Shown: positions 48,822-59,134 of the stretch, one piece after another
Layout of the letters: every line of letters starts with the position of its first letter
How positions within the stretch are numbered: the stretch's first letter is position 1
DNA from: Hornefia porci
GTDB taxonomy: Bacteria; Bacillota; Clostridia; Peptostreptococcales; Anaerovoracaceae
DNA length: 64,000 nt
Assembly (NCBI RefSeq): GCF_001940235.1
Contig: NZ_MJIE01000001.1
Location: 992,001-1,056,000 of the forward strand
Direction of reading: 5' to 3'
Position numbers and translations under genes: made by a program
The notes under the pieces: generated by a model
The model's database searches: none
What the model saw: only the letters and a program-made list of their open reading frames with translations
What the model was told of the DNA's origin: nothing

Positions 48822-50210
48822 TTACAGATCCGCGATCTGCTTATGTACAATCGGGATCGGCGTCGGATCCACCTCGTCGATGTTGCGTACATATTTGTGT
48901 ACATCCTCCATCAGATGTCCGCTCAGCAGCCATACTCCTATAACGTTCGGAATAACCATCAGACCGTTCAGGATATCTGCGATTGTCCATACGGTATTCA
49001 GCGCGATTACGCAGCCGACGAAGGACAGAACCACAAACGCGATCTTATACGGCATAATAATCTTCGGGCCGCAGAGGTATTCCGCACACCGCTCACCGTA
49101 GTAGGACCATCCGAGAATCGTTGAGAACGCGAACAGCGCCAGCGAGAGGGCGATGATTGGACGTCCGACAACCGGAATCAGTCCGAACGCATGGAAGGTC
49201 AGAACTGTCGTGTCAGTCTTGCTTCCGGCCTCGATGAATTCAGGATGCGCCAGTGCGGAGCTTACCAGCGTAAGTCCGGTCAGCAGACAGATGACTACTG
49301 TATCCCAGAAGGTACCGGTCATGGATACCAGAGACTGTCTCACAGGATTTCTGGTCTTCGCCGACGCCGCTACGATCGGAGCGGAGCCCATGCCGGACTC
49401 GTTGGAGAACAGGCCTCTCGCACATCCGTAACGCAGTGCGACTGCGACGCTGTAGCCGAACAGTCCGCCGGCGCCTGCCTGCAGTGAAAATGCTGATTTG
49501 ATAATGAGAACGAGCGCTTCGCCGACAAAATGACCGTTCATGATCATGACCCAGATGGAACCGATTACATAGAACGCCGCCATAAACGGTACCAGCTTCT
49601 CGGTGACCATCGTGATGGACTTGACTCCGCCGATGATTACGATCGCCGTGAATACCGCAACCAGAATACCGGCCACCCATTCAGGCAGTCCGAAGTTCTG
49701 CTTCAGCGCGGTGGAAATGGAGTTCGCCTGCGTCATACAGCCGATTCCGAACGCCGCGATAGCGCCGAACAGTGCGAACAGGACGCCCAGCCATTTGGCG
49801 TGCAGACCTCTCTCCAGCGCAGTGAACGCGCCGCCGATCATGCGTCCGTCCTCCGTCTGCTCTCTGTACTTGACAGACATCGCGGTTTCCATATACTTGG
49901 TCGCGATGCCCAACACGCCGGTCATCCACATCCAGAAGACCGCTCCCGGTCCGCCGCTCGCCACCGCGGTGGCGACTCCGATGATGTTTCCGGTTCCGAT
50001 TGTCGCCGCGAGGGCGGTCGTCAGTGCGCCGAACTGTGATACTTCGCCTTCTCCGTCCGGATCAGGCGTAACGGATAATTTGATTCCCTTAAACGTATAC
50101 TTCTGGATAAAGCCTGTTCTGACGGTACAGAACAGATGTGTACCGAGCAGAACGATAATCAGGGGCAAACCCCATAGAAAAGCGTCAAAGTTGTCTAGGG
50201 CCTTTACCAT
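48822..50210 (-). CDS. Sodium:alanine symporter family protein (AGCS)
   Basis: The 462-residue protein has about eleven membrane segments and the AGCS signatures FGALTTALAATIGTGNIIGVATA, GGPGAVFWMWMTG and FSNESGMGSAPIVAAS. The family imports alanine, glycine or related amino acids with Na+. It is a single gene with its own promoter and a clear AAAGGAGG. The exact amino acid cannot be read from sequence. Confidence 0.95.
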   Translation of the reverse strand: MVKALDNFDAFLWGLPLIIVLLGTHLFCTVRTGFIQKYTFKGIKLSVTPDPDGEGEVSQFGALTTALAATIGTGNIIGVATAVASGGPGAVFWMWMTGVLGIATKYMETAMSVKYREQTEDGRMIGGAFTALERGLHAKWLGVLFALFGAIAAFGIGCMTQANSISTALKQNFGLPEWVAGILVAVFTAIVIIGGVKSITMVTEKLVPFMAAFYVIGSIWVMIMNGHFVGEALVLIIKSAFSLQAGAGGLFGYSVAVALRYGCARGLFSNESGMGSAPIVAASAKTRNPVRQSLVSMTGTFWDTVVICLLTGLTLVSSALAHPEFIEAGSKTDTTVLTFHAFGLIPVVGRPIIALSLALFAFSTILGWSYYGERCAEYLCGPKIIMPYKIAFVVLSFVGCVIALNTVWTIADILNGLMVIPNVIGVWLLSGHLMEDVHKYVRNIDEVDPTPIPIVHKQIADL

Positions 50211-50268
50211 ACTCTCATGCCTCCTTTACAAAAGTGCTAAGACAATAACGAATAATAATTACGTTCTT

Positions 50269-50296
50269 ATTATATCACACACTCTTCACAAAGCAA
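50269..50296 (-). promoter_or_regulatory. Promoter of the symporter gene
   Basis: TTGCTT (50296-50291), 16 bp, TATAAT (50274-50269) on the minus strand. Confidence 0.7.
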
Positions 50297-50381
50297 ACCC
50301 CTTTTCTAAATAATCACATTATTTTAAGTGACTTTTTTGTGGTTCCCGGACAAGTATACCGTATATTTTATATTTTAAGCT

Positions 50382-50423
50382 CACAAAAAGCGCTCCGCAA
50401 TATTTCGCGAAGCACTTTTTGTG
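50382..50423 (-). terminator. Terminator of the pyruvate carboxylase gene
   Basis: A long inverted repeat CACAAAAAG.GC/GC.CTTTTTGTG with an inner GC-rich stem; the T-run lies in the 3' arm. It is about 65 bp after the stop at 50487. Confidence 0.8.
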
Positions 50424-50486
50424 TATATTCCATGTATATTTCAGGGTCGTTTCGGCGGAAAATATTCCCTGCCGGATCGTATCCCC

Positions 50487-53400
50487 CTACTTCAGAAGCG
50501 CGATCAGCTGACCCGCTTTGACCTGCTGTCCCTTCTTGATGAAGATTTTCTCCACCTCTCCGGAGGTTCTTGCGATGATGTTGGTCTCCATCTTCATGGC
50601 CTCGATTACCGCGATCGGCTGCTGATCCGCCACGGTATCGCCCTCGTTGACCAGCACCTTGACGATGTTCCCGGGGATGTTCGCGCCGATCTCCATGGGG
50701 TTCTCCTCATCCGCGTATCGCGCCGAGGAGCTGGAGACCGCGGCCTCCACCTGGTTGTCCTTGATGCGGACGACCCTGCGGTTTCCGTTGACCTCGAAAT
50801 CCAGATCCCGGAACCCTTCTTTGTCCACATCCCTGACCTCCGTCAGACGGATGACCAGTTCTTTTCCTTCGTCCAGCTTGACCTCACAGGTTTCGCCCTC
50901 ACGCAGTCCGTGGAAGAACACATCGGAGCCCATCAGGGTGAAGTGCCCGTCCTTCTTTATACTCTTCTGGTACTCCTCGTAGACCTTCGGGTACATGGCG
51001 TAGCTGATGACCTCCCGGTCTGTTCCCTCCAGTCCGAAATAGTTCTGCAGCCCCGTGCGGATGTACTCGAAATCCTCCGGCTCCAGCAGTTCTCCCGGCC
51101 GTCTGGTAATCGGCTCTTTGTCCTTCAGAACAAGCTTCTGTAAATCCTTCGGGAATCCGCCCTCCGGCTGTCCCATCATTCCCTCGAAGAAAGCGACGAT
51201 GGAATCGGGGAAGTCGATGCTCTTTCCCTTCTCCATAATGTTCTCCGGCGTCAGATCATTCTGTACCATGAAGATCGCCATGTCGCCGACCGCCTTGGAG
51301 GACGGCGTAACCTTGACGATATCGCCCAGCATATCGTTGACGCGCTTGTACATCTCCTTGACCTCGCGAAGCTTGTGTCCCAGTCCGAAGCTCTCCACCT
51401 GCGACTGCAGATTGGAGTACTGTCCGCCCGGAATCTCATATTTGTAGATCTCGGCGGAAGCCGTCTTCAGATCACTCTCAAAGGGCTGATACACCGGCCG
51501 CACATCCTGCCAGTAATCCGATATCTCCTGCAGTCTGTCCGCGTCGATTCCGGTCTCTCTGTCGGAAAATTCCAGTGCGGCGACGATAGAGTTCAACGCC
51601 GGCTGCGAGGTGAGGCCTGACATGCTGTTCACCGCGGCGTCAATGATATCCACTCCCGCATCTGCCGCCCGCAGGCAGGTCGCGACGCCGTTGCCGCTGG
51701 TATCGTGGGTATGCAGATGAACCGGCACGCCCACTTCCTCCTTCAGCGCCCGGACCAGCTTATACGCCGCCTCCGGCTTCAGCAGGCCGGACATATCCTT
51801 GATTCCGATAATGTGCGTTCCACGCTTCTCCAGCTCCTTTGCCATCCGGACATAGTACTGCAGATTATATTTGTCCCTGCTGGCGTCCATGATGTCGCCG
51901 GTATAGCACAGCGTCGCCTCTGCAATCTTGCCCTGATTCAGCACCTCGTCCAGCGCGATTTCCATTCCCGGAATCCAGTTCAGCGAATCGAAGATGCGGA
52001 ACACGTCGATGCCGCCCTTCGCCGCCTGCTTCACGAACTCCCGGATGACATTGTCCGGGTAATTTTTGTACCCCACCGCGTTCGCGCCGCGGATCAGCAT
52101 CTGGAACAGGATGTTCGGAATCTTCTCACGCAGCTCATCCAGCCGCTTCCACGGCGACTCCTTCAGGAATCTGTACGCCGTATCGAAGGTCGCGCCGCCC
52201 CACATTTCCAGAGAGAACGCGTCCTTCTCGTACAAAGCCACTGCCGGAGCGATCTTGGTCATATCGACGGTCCTCACCCGCGTCGCCATCAGGGACTGCT
52301 GCGCGTCCCGCATCGTAGTGTCGGTGACCAGCAGCTTCTTCTGATCCAGGATCCAGTTTTTCACAAATTCCGGTCCGTGTTTGTCCAGCAGCTGCTTGGT
52401 GCCGGACAGCTGATTGATCTGCGTCATCTTGATTTTCGGGAAAACCGGAACGTTGAACTCCGGCTTGTTCCCGTGGGTCTCGTTAACCACAATATTCCCG
52501 ATGTAGCTGAGCACCTTCAGCTCGCGGTCCACCTTGGTGCTGATGTCCAGCAGCTCCGGATTCGCCGCGATAAAGCCCGTATCGCATCTTCCCGCGATGA
52601 AGTCCGGATGGTTCAGCACGTTCAGCAGGAATCCGATATTGGTTTTAACTCCTTTAATCTGGGTTTCCTTCAGTGCCCGGATGGCCTTCCGGCGCGTATC
52701 CTCGAAGGTGAGTGCGCTGGCCGTAATCTTAACCAGCAGACTGTCGTAATACGGGGTGACCACCGAACCGGTGAAGCCGTTTCCGCCGTCCAGACGGATT
52801 CCGAAGCCGGAAGCGCTCCGGTACAGCTCAATCGTGCCCGTATCCGGCGCGAATCCGTTGGCCGGATCCTCAGTGGTGATTCTGCACTGAATCGCCGCTC
52901 CCCGCACGTTCACATCGCTCTGCCCGCGAATCCCGATCTCATCGGAATCCAGGGTGTAGCCCTGCGCGATTTTAATCTGTGCCTGTACGATGTCGATTCC
53001 GGTCACGAGCTCCGTCACGGTATGCTCCACCTGAATTCTCGGGTTCATCTCGATGAAGTAATGATTGCCGTGCTTGTCCAGCAGGAACTCCACCGTCCCT
53101 GCGCTGCGGTAATTCACATGTCTGGCGATTTTCAACGCGTCTTCACAGATTGCCGCTCTCTGCTCTTCCGTCAGACACAGCGCCGGCGTGAACTCCACCA
53201 CCTTCTGGTGTCTTCTCTGAATTGAGCAGTCGCGCTCGAACAGATGCACGATGTTGCCTTCCTTGTCTCCCAGAATCTGGACCTCGATGTGTTTAGGATT
53301 CTCCAGATATTTTTCGATGAAAATGTCGTCGTTTCCGAACGCCTTCGCCGCTTCGCTCTTCGCCGTTCGGTACTCATTGATGATATCCGCCTTGTCGCGA

Positions 53401-53930
53401 ACCACCCGCATTCCCCGGCCACCGCCGCCGGCTGCCGCCTTCAGAATCACCGGGTATCCGCATTTGTCAGCGAATTCCACTGCCTCGTCCTCACTCCGGA
53501 TCGCTGCCTCGACGCCCGGAATCGTCGGAACTCCTACTTCCTCCGCCACCAGCTTGGACTGGATCTTGTCACCCAGCTGGTTCATCATCTCCGCAGTCGG
53601 TCCGATAAACTCAATGCCCGCGTCCTCACAGGCCTGAGCGAAATCGGGGTTTTCCGACAGGAAACCGTATCCCGGGTGAATCGCATCGACGCCCTTCGCT
53701 CTGGCGATTTCAATGATTTCATCGATTCCCAGATAGGCGTCCACCGGTGATTTACCCTTGCCCAACTGATAGGACTCATCCGCCTTGGTCCGGAAAAGGG
53801 ACGTGTTGTCCTCCTCCGAATAAATGGCGACCGTCCGGATCCCCAGTTCACTGCAGGCTCTGAAAATCCGGATCGCGATCTCGCCGCGGTTGGCGACCAG
53901 TACTCGCTTGAATCTCTTGATTTGCTTCAT
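50487..53930 (-). CDS. pyc: Pyruvate carboxylase
   Basis: This biotin enzyme makes oxaloacetate from pyruvate, bicarbonate and ATP. The 1147-residue single chain has the biotin carboxylase domain (about 1-460, GGGGRGMRVV, EMNPRIQVEHTVTE), the carboxyltransferase barrel (about 530-810, TDTTMRDAQQSLMATR, HLHTHDTSGNG), an allosteric linker, and the C-terminal biotinyl domain with biotin lysine K1113 in EAMKMET. The length is standard. It probably serves anaplerosis and amino-acid synthesis in this anaerobe. AGGAG precedes the ATG. Confidence 0.97.
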   Translation of the reverse strand: MKQIKRFKRVLVANRGEIAIRIFRACSELGIRTVAIYSEEDNTSLFRTKADESYQLGKGKSPVDAYLGIDEIIEIARAKGVDAIHPGYGFLSENPDFAQACEDAGIEFIGPTAEMMNQLGDKIQSKLVAEEVGVPTIPGVEAAIRSEDEAVEFADKCGYPVILKAAAGGGGRGMRVVRDKADIINEYRTAKSEAAKAFGNDDIFIEKYLENPKHIEVQILGDKEGNIVHLFERDCSIQRRHQKVVEFTPALCLTEEQRAAICEDALKIARHVNYRSAGTVEFLLDKHGNHYFIEMNPRIQVEHTVTELVTGIDIVQAQIKIAQGYTLDSDEIGIRGQSDVNVRGAAIQCRITTEDPANGFAPDTGTIELYRSASGFGIRLDGGNGFTGSVVTPYYDSLLVKITASALTFEDTRRKAIRALKETQIKGVKTNIGFLLNVLNHPDFIAGRCDTGFIAANPELLDISTKVDRELKVLSYIGNIVVNETHGNKPEFNVPVFPKIKMTQINQLSGTKQLLDKHGPEFVKNWILDQKKLLVTDTTMRDAQQSLMATRVRTVDMTKIAPAVALYEKDAFSLEMWGGATFDTAYRFLKESPWKRLDELREKIPNILFQMLIRGANAVGYKNYPDNVIREFVKQAAKGGIDVFRIFDSLNWIPGMEIALDEVLNQGKIAEATLCYTGDIMDASRDKYNLQYYVRMAKELEKRGTHIIGIKDMSGLLKPEAAYKLVRALKEEVGVPVHLHTHDTSGNGVATCLRAADAGVDIIDAAVNSMSGLTSQPALNSIVAALEFSDRETGIDADRLQEISDYWQDVRPVYQPFESDLKTASAEIYKYEIPGGQYSNLQSQVESFGLGHKLREVKEMYKRVNDMLGDIVKVTPSSKAVGDMAIFMVQNDLTPENIMEKGKSIDFPDSIVAFFEGMMGQPEGGFPKDLQKLVLKDKEPITRRPGELLEPEDFEYIRTGLQNYFGLEGTDREVISYAMYPKVYEEYQKSIKKDGHFTLMGSDVFFHGLREGETCEVKLDEGKELVIRLTEVRDVDKEGFRDLDFEVNGNRRVVRIKDNQVEAAVSSSSARYADEENPMEIGANIPGNIVKVLVNEGDTVADQQPIAVIEAMKMETNIIARTSGEVEKIFIKKGQQVKAGQLIALLK

Positions 53931-54014
53931 CTCTCGTTTCTCCTGTTCTCTAAAGATGCTGTTAAACTTTCCGTCTCTCCGTCTTACGGGCTGCCGGCGC
54001 TCTTCCTCTTCGCG

Positions 54015-54833
54015 TCACTGCGTCGGGTCCTGCCCGTTTTTCATAACCTCGATATGCGGATACGGGATGCGTATCCCCCGCCTGTCGAATTCTTTTTTGA
54101 TTGCTTCTTCCATATAAATCAGGGCTTCGCTGCGGTTCTCGGTCCGGCACCAGACGCCGACATCAAACACCAGCCCCCGCTCGCCGTGCTGCTTCAGACA
54201 TATCCAGGGCTCCGGGTCCTCCAGAAGCAGCGGCCCCTCGTGAACCACCTGACGGATGGCGTCCTTCGCCTGATCGATGTCCGAATCGTAGCTGATGATG
54301 AACTCCCCGCTCACGCGACGCAGCTCGCGCCTGGACGCGTTGATCACCATGGACGTCGTCACATTTCCGTTGGGAACAATGATATCCCGGTTGTCATAGG
54401 TATGCAGATGCGTCGTCAGCAGATCGATCCGGTCGACGATACCGGTGGTTCCGTTAATCTCGACCTCATCTCCCGCCACAAAAGGCTTTGTGAACAAAAG
54501 AATGATTCCGCCTGCCACGTTGCTCAGCGAGTCCCGCAGTGCCAGCGCCACCGCCACCCCCGCAGCGGCAAGCGCCGTCACCAGAGGCGCCATGTCCACA
54601 CCCAGCTTGGACAGGATCGTCAGAACCAGCAGAATCCACAGGACAATGCCGGTTGTCCGCATGATCAGGGTGTGAACCGACCGGTCCAGGGCGGACCTTT
54701 CCAGCGCCTTTCTCTCAATGCGGCGGACGACCCGGATGATAATCCAACCGACGATCAGAATGAGCAGCGCCTCTCCGAATTTTTCCAGCAGCGCCAGTCC
54801 GTGTTCCGACGTGAAGATATTGCTGAAATTCAT
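54015..54833 (-). CDS. MscS-family small-conductance mechanosensitive channel
   Basis: The 272-residue protein has about three N-terminal membrane helices, with the pore-lining TM3 pattern LVTALAAAGVAVALALRDSLSNVAGG. The MscS beta domain follows (GDEVEINGTTGIVDRIDLLTTHLHTYDNRDI...PNG) and then the alpha/beta C-terminal domain. The size equals E. coli MscS (286). It is encoded 12 bp after bipA and probably co-transcribed with it. Confidence 0.94.
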   Translation of the reverse strand: MNFSNIFTSEHGLALLEKFGEALLILIVGWIIIRVVRRIERKALERSALDRSVHTLIMRTTGIVLWILLVLTILSKLGVDMAPLVTALAAAGVAVALALRDSLSNVAGGIILLFTKPFVAGDEVEINGTTGIVDRIDLLTTHLHTYDNRDIIVPNGNVTTSMVINASRRELRRVSGEFIISYDSDIDQAKDAIRQVVHEGPLLLEDPEPWICLKQHGERGLVFDVGVWCRTENRSEALIYMEEAIKKEFDRRGIRIPYPHIEVMKNGQDPTQ

Positions 54834-54845
54834 GAAAGGAACCTC

Positions 54846-56717
54846 CTATCTCCCCGCTCTGCGGCGATCCAGCTCGTGCAGGAGTTTCTTGCGCAGACGG
54901 ATATCGTCCGGCGTAACCTCCACCAGCTCGTCGTCGGCGATAAACTCCAGCGCCTCCTCCAGCGTAAAGGTTCTCGGCGGCGACAGTTTGATCGTCTCAT
55001 CGGATCCTGCCGCGCGCATATTGCTGACCTTCTTGGCCTTGCACGGGTTGACGTCCATATCGTCACTCCGGGAATTCATTCCTACTATCATTCCTTCATA
55101 CACATGTGTTCCCGGCTCCACGAACATCTGAACCCGTTCGCCGATATTGAACAGAGCATACGGTGTGCAGTTTCCTTCCTCGATGGCGATGGCGACGCCG
55201 TTGGTCCGTCCGGGGATCTCTCCCTTATAGGGCTCGAAATCGAAGAACCGCCGCTCCATGCTTCCCTCTCCCCGGGTATCGTTGATGAACTCAGAGCGGT
55301 ACCCCAGCAGTCCTCGTGTGGGCACGTGGTATTCCAGTCTGGAATACCCGTTTTCTCCGCTCATCTGCACCATCATTCCCTTCCGCTGATTCAGCTTGGA
55401 AATCACAGAGCCTGAATACTCATCCGGAACGTTGATGACGACCTCCTCCACCGGCTCCAGTTTCCGTCCGTTCTCATCCTTATGGAAAATAACCTCGGGC
55501 TTGGAAACCGCCAGTTCGTAGCCTTCCCTTCTCATATTTTCTATCAGAATCGACAGATGCAGCTCGCCTCTTCCGGAGACCTTGAAGCAGTCGGTCGAAT
55601 CCGTGTCCTCCACCAGAAGTCCCACATTGACTTCAAGCTCTTTGTTCAGACGCTCCCGGATGTGGCGCGAGGTCACATATTTCCCCACTCTGCCGGCAAA
55701 GGGCGAGGTGTTGACCATGAAATTCATGGACAGGGTCGGTTCTTCAATGTGAATCATCTCCATCGGCTGCGGGTCAGAGGGATCGCAGATGGTTTCCCCG
55801 ATGGAAATATCCGAGATTCCGGAGACCACAACGATGTCTCCGCACTCTGCCTGCGGCACGGCCATGCGTTTGAGGCCCCGGTAGACAAAGACCTGGTTGA
55901 TTTTTTTGTTCTCGATAGATCCGTCTTCTCTGGCGACAGCGACAGTCTGTCCCTCCCGGATCACGCCCCTGGTAATCCTGCCGATGCCGAGTCTGCCGAT
56001 GTAATCGTCATACGCCAGCGTGGAAACCTGAAGCTGCAGCGGCTCATCCCGCAGATCAGGATAAGGGGCACAGTGCTCCACAATCGTGTCGAACAGCGGC
56101 GTGATGTCCAGGCCGCCGATTCCTCTCGGCGTATGGCGGAGTTTTTTGTCGCCCTCACCGACCTCGATGCCTTTTACCTCCTCCGGATCGCGTACCGCGA
56201 TTCCCTGACGGGCGATGCCGTAAAGGATCGGGAAGTCCAGCTGCTCATCATTGGCGTTCAGATCCATGAAGAGTTCATAGACCTCATCCACCACCTCGTC
56301 GATGCGGGCGTCCTTCTTATCGATTTTGTTGATCAGAAGAATCGGATTCAGCCCCTGCTCCAGCGACTTGCTCAGCACGAATCTCGTCTGGGGCATCGGT
56401 CCTTCGCTGGAGTCCACCAGCAGGATTACCGTGTCCACCGTCTTCATGATCCGTTCCACCTCAGATGAAAAGTCCGCATGTCCCGGAGTGTCCACGATGT
56501 TGATCTTGGTATCTCCGTGCATAATTGAACAGTTCTTGGAATAAATCGTGATTCCCCGCTCTCTCTCTATATCATCGCTGTCCATGACGCAGTCCACGAC
56601 CTCCTCGTTCTCACGAAAAACGCCGCTCTGGTTCAGGAACGCGTCCACCAGCGTGGACTTCCCCGCATCTACATGGGCAATCACAGCGATATTGATTATT
56701 TTTTGTTTTTCTGCCAT
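54846..56717 (-). CDS. typA: Ribosome-associated GTPase BipA/TypA
   Basis: The translational GTPase assists 50S assembly and stress adaptation. The 623-residue protein has G1 AHVDAGKSTLVDAFL (the usual His of HVDHGK replaced by Ala), the switch II DTPGHADF, NKIDKKDA, the EF-G-like domains and the BipA-specific C-terminal domain. The ATG at 56717 with GGAGGGG upstream gives the standard start; the frame to 56765 is rejected. It has its own promoter. Confidence 0.95.
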   Translation of the reverse strand: MAEKQKIINIAVIAHVDAGKSTLVDAFLNQSGVFRENEEVVDCVMDSDDIERERGITIYSKNCSIMHGDTKINIVDTPGHADFSSEVERIMKTVDTVILLVDSSEGPMPQTRFVLSKSLEQGLNPILLINKIDKKDARIDEVVDEVYELFMDLNANDEQLDFPILYGIARQGIAVRDPEEVKGIEVGEGDKKLRHTPRGIGGLDITPLFDTIVEHCAPYPDLRDEPLQLQVSTLAYDDYIGRLGIGRITRGVIREGQTVAVAREDGSIENKKINQVFVYRGLKRMAVPQAECGDIVVVSGISDISIGETICDPSDPQPMEMIHIEEPTLSMNFMVNTSPFAGRVGKYVTSRHIRERLNKELEVNVGLLVEDTDSTDCFKVSGRGELHLSILIENMRREGYELAVSKPEVIFHKDENGRKLEPVEEVVINVPDEYSGSVISKLNQRKGMMVQMSGENGYSRLEYHVPTRGLLGYRSEFINDTRGEGSMERRFFDFEPYKGEIPGRTNGVAIAIEEGNCTPYALFNIGERVQMFVEPGTHVYEGMIVGMNSRSDDMDVNPCKAKKVSNMRAAGSDETIKLSPPRTFTLEEALEFIADDELVEVTPDDIRLRKKLLHELDRRRAGR

Positions 56718-56755
56718 AAAATATAATCCCCTCCAGTGTGTAGGCTTAACAATTA

Positions 56756-56784
56756 ATGTTACCATAATTTCAAAGCCAATTCAA
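56756..56784 (-). promoter_or_regulatory. Promoter of typA-mscS
   Basis: TTGAAT (56784-56779), 17 bp, TAACAT (56761-56756) on the minus strand. Confidence 0.55.
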
Positions 56785-56828
56785 CACCCGGAAGGGATTT
56801 TCTCACACTCATCGGCAGCGCGATTTTC

Positions 56829-57206
56829 TCACGCTCTCCCGTGACTTTGCAGATAGCGGGCAAGAAAAATCTCGTCTTCGATTTCCAGACCTCTCTCGCC
56901 CGACAGACTCTCCAGATGATGACGGAACTCATGGCGAAGCACCTCCCGGATCCTCCGGGTCACCTGTTCCTCGTCAGCGTCCTCCATCATCCGGACAAAT
57001 GAACCGTAATACAACGTGATTCCTCTCCCGAAGTTCGGCGAACGCGTATACTCTCCGAGGATGTACAGATCGTCCGCCACGCCCCTGGGATGTGGCCTGG
57101 CGTATTCCTGAACGATCACGCCGTTGTTCAGTTCCCGGAAAAAAGCCTCCGGGAGCTCATCCATCATATCTCCCGTGATCTCGCGGAAGCGCGCGAGGCT
57201 TACCAT
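56829..57206 (-). CDS. Metallopeptidase family protein (Zincin-like, PF06262 type)
   Basis: The 125-residue protein contains the zincin motif HEFRHHLE (HExxH with an extra His) near residue 91 and a downstream acidic Glu. It fits the small minimal zincin family, whose function is unknown. Its start overlaps the end of the DUF2207 gene by seven bases. Confidence 0.85.
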   Translation of the reverse strand: MVSLARFREITGDMMDELPEAFFRELNNGVIVQEYARPHPRGVADDLYILGEYTRSPNFGRGITLYYGSFVRMMEDADEEQVTRRIREVLRHEFRHHLESLSGERGLEIEDEIFLARYLQSHGRA

Positions 57207-59134
57207 GCTCCGCCTCCGCCGCCTCCGAAACCGCCTCCGGAAAAGCCGCCTCCGCCGAAGCCTCCGCCGCCGTCACCGCCGATATCGCCCCAGCCTTCTG
57301 ACGCAGCGTCCGCGACAGCCGAATCGAATTCGCCGGCGATTCCCCGGCCCCAGGAGTTCAGCATGCTCCCGTACCACAGCGGAGTCCACACAGAAGCGGT
57401 ATCGTAGCTGTCGTACCATTCCGGCTGCGGAACCTTGATATCGGTGAATTTTTTCGCCCATCGGGTTGACATTCCCATGACATACGCATACGGCATGATA
57501 TCGAAGAAGTATTCCGGATCCTGGTCGGACAGCATTTTCAGCCGGTCGTACTCCGCGTCCCGGATGAAGTCGCGGAAGCCCAGGATCCTGCCCTGCCACT
57601 CCGCGCTCTGCTTCGTGCGGGCCTTCATCAGCGCCACAAGGACATAGGACGCCGCGACGGACACGAGCACCGCCGCCGCGACCGGCATACTCCCCAGCCG
57701 GTCGAAGGCCAGCGCCGCCGCCAGCATCGCGCCGGCTCCGGTCAGGGCGATTCCCGCGGAAAAGCGGACGATATTGGAGCCTCTGGTCCGGGCGTCCTTG
57801 TGGTCAAAGGCGCTCATAATGCTTCCGATTCCGATGATCTGAATGATCAGCTCGATTACAATCCACAGAATGCTCGTGCCCGCGCCTGTTTCCATCCTGG
57901 ACAGCTGAATCGCCGCAAGCGGCGGAACGACCAGAAGAGCCATCCCGATCCAGCGGCAGATTCCGGAAGCCTCCGTGAACAGCCTGTTTTCTTTCTTATC
58001 ATAGTAACCGATCAGTTTATCCTTTGTCACCATCAGCGCATCGCCGAATCCGGCAGGCGGGTTCTGCATATCCGCCTCATCTCCCTCGGCAAACAGCTGA
58101 TTGAACAGATATTTCACAAAGCTCTTTTCCTGTTCGTCAATCTCCCGGAGCTTTGTCACCCGGAAGGCATTACGTTCATACTCCCGGATCTTCAGATATC
58201 CCTTCGATGCGTAGTACATCAGAAGAGAGGAAATATCCGTCCCCTCCACATTTCCGTCGATGATGTACCCCAGCTCTGCCGGCGTCATATTGTCCGGCGG
58301 ATAGAATTCCACCGTCCGGACCACCCTGGGATCCCGTCCGAACAGGAACCACAGGAGCAGGAGAATCAAAGGAATCAGCGCCAGCACACAGTAAAGCAGA
58401 ATCCGGAAAATGTGCCGGCTGGCGGGATCCACCCAATAGCCCTGCGGCAGCGTCGCCTTGACCGTCACGCCGTAATGGCGCGGCAGACTGCTGCCCTGAA
58501 TAGTGAGCGTGTTGCTCTTCTTATCCACTGTCCTGCTGAACATCGGATCCAGGCCGCCGACTGTCCGGTACGCTCCGCTGTAATAGCTGACCTTATCCCA
58601 GTCTATCGATTTCGGCATGGTCAGGGTCAGCTTCGTCTTTCCTATCGCGGTCACCCACTCAGTGGGAAGCAGATCCAGCGACAGGTAGTCCTCCTTTTCC
58701 GAGTCGTCCTCGTAGCAGACCAGATCGTAAGAAAGCGTATAGGTGTGCCTTCCGGTGATAACCTCGTCGGGGTCGCCGATCTTGATGTAACAGAAGGAAT
58801 ACTGACCGCCCAGACTGCTGTCGGAGCCGGATTCCATCTCATAATCCGACGAATCCTTACCGCTGTCGATATTTTTTATCTTATAGTATTTTTCCGGCAC
58901 AGGGATGTACCGGGTTACGCCGTGATGCGCGGACTGATTGAAATTAACCCGGATGGTCTCCTTCACATGGATCACATGGTTCTCACTGACGGTCGCCCTG
59001 ACATTGAATACCTCCGTTTCAAAGTCGTCCGATGCCGCGAACACGCAGTGCGCTGAGGACCAGAACACCGCAATCAGTGCCAGAAACAAAACAAAGGCTG
59101 CGATCCGCGGCCTTTTAAATGATACGCTATGCAT
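57200..59134 (-). CDS. DUF2207 domain membrane protein
   Basis: The 644-residue protein has a signal peptide (about 1-33, FVLFLALIAVFWSSAHCVFA) and an extracytoplasmic DUF2207 beta domain (about 35-235). A membrane helix (about 245-270) precedes a cytoplasmic part and two or more further helices (about 395-490). The extreme Gly-rich tail alternates GGGG and F/S and ends GAW. DUF2207 proteins often accompany LemA, as here, and together resemble a membrane-surface complex of unknown role. The ATG at 59134 is chosen; the longer frame lies inside lemA. It overlaps lemA by eight bases and the zincin gene by seven. Confidence 0.87.
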   Translation of the reverse strand: MHSVSFKRPRIAAFVLFLALIAVFWSSAHCVFAASDDFETEVFNVRATVSENHVIHVKETIRVNFNQSAHHGVTRYIPVPEKYYKIKNIDSGKDSSDYEMESGSDSSLGGQYSFCYIKIGDPDEVITGRHTYTLSYDLVCYEDDSEKEDYLSLDLLPTEWVTAIGKTKLTLTMPKSIDWDKVSYYSGAYRTVGGLDPMFSRTVDKKSNTLTIQGSSLPRHYGVTVKATLPQGYWVDPASRHIFRILLYCVLALIPLILLLLWFLFGRDPRVVRTVEFYPPDNMTPAELGYIIDGNVEGTDISSLLMYYASKGYLKIREYERNAFRVTKLREIDEQEKSFVKYLFNQLFAEGDEADMQNPPAGFGDALMVTKDKLIGYYDKKENRLFTEASGICRWIGMALLVVPPLAAIQLSRMETGAGTSILWIVIELIIQIIGIGSIMSAFDHKDARTRGSNIVRFSAGIALTGAGAMLAAALAFDRLGSMPVAAAVLVSVAASYVLVALMKARTKQSAEWQGRILGFRDFIRDAEYDRLKMLSDQDPEYFFDIMPYAYVMGMSTRWAKKFTDIKVPQPEWYDSYDTASVWTPLWYGSMLNSWGRGIAGEFDSAVADAASEGWGDIGGDGGGGFGGGGFSGGGFGGGGGGAW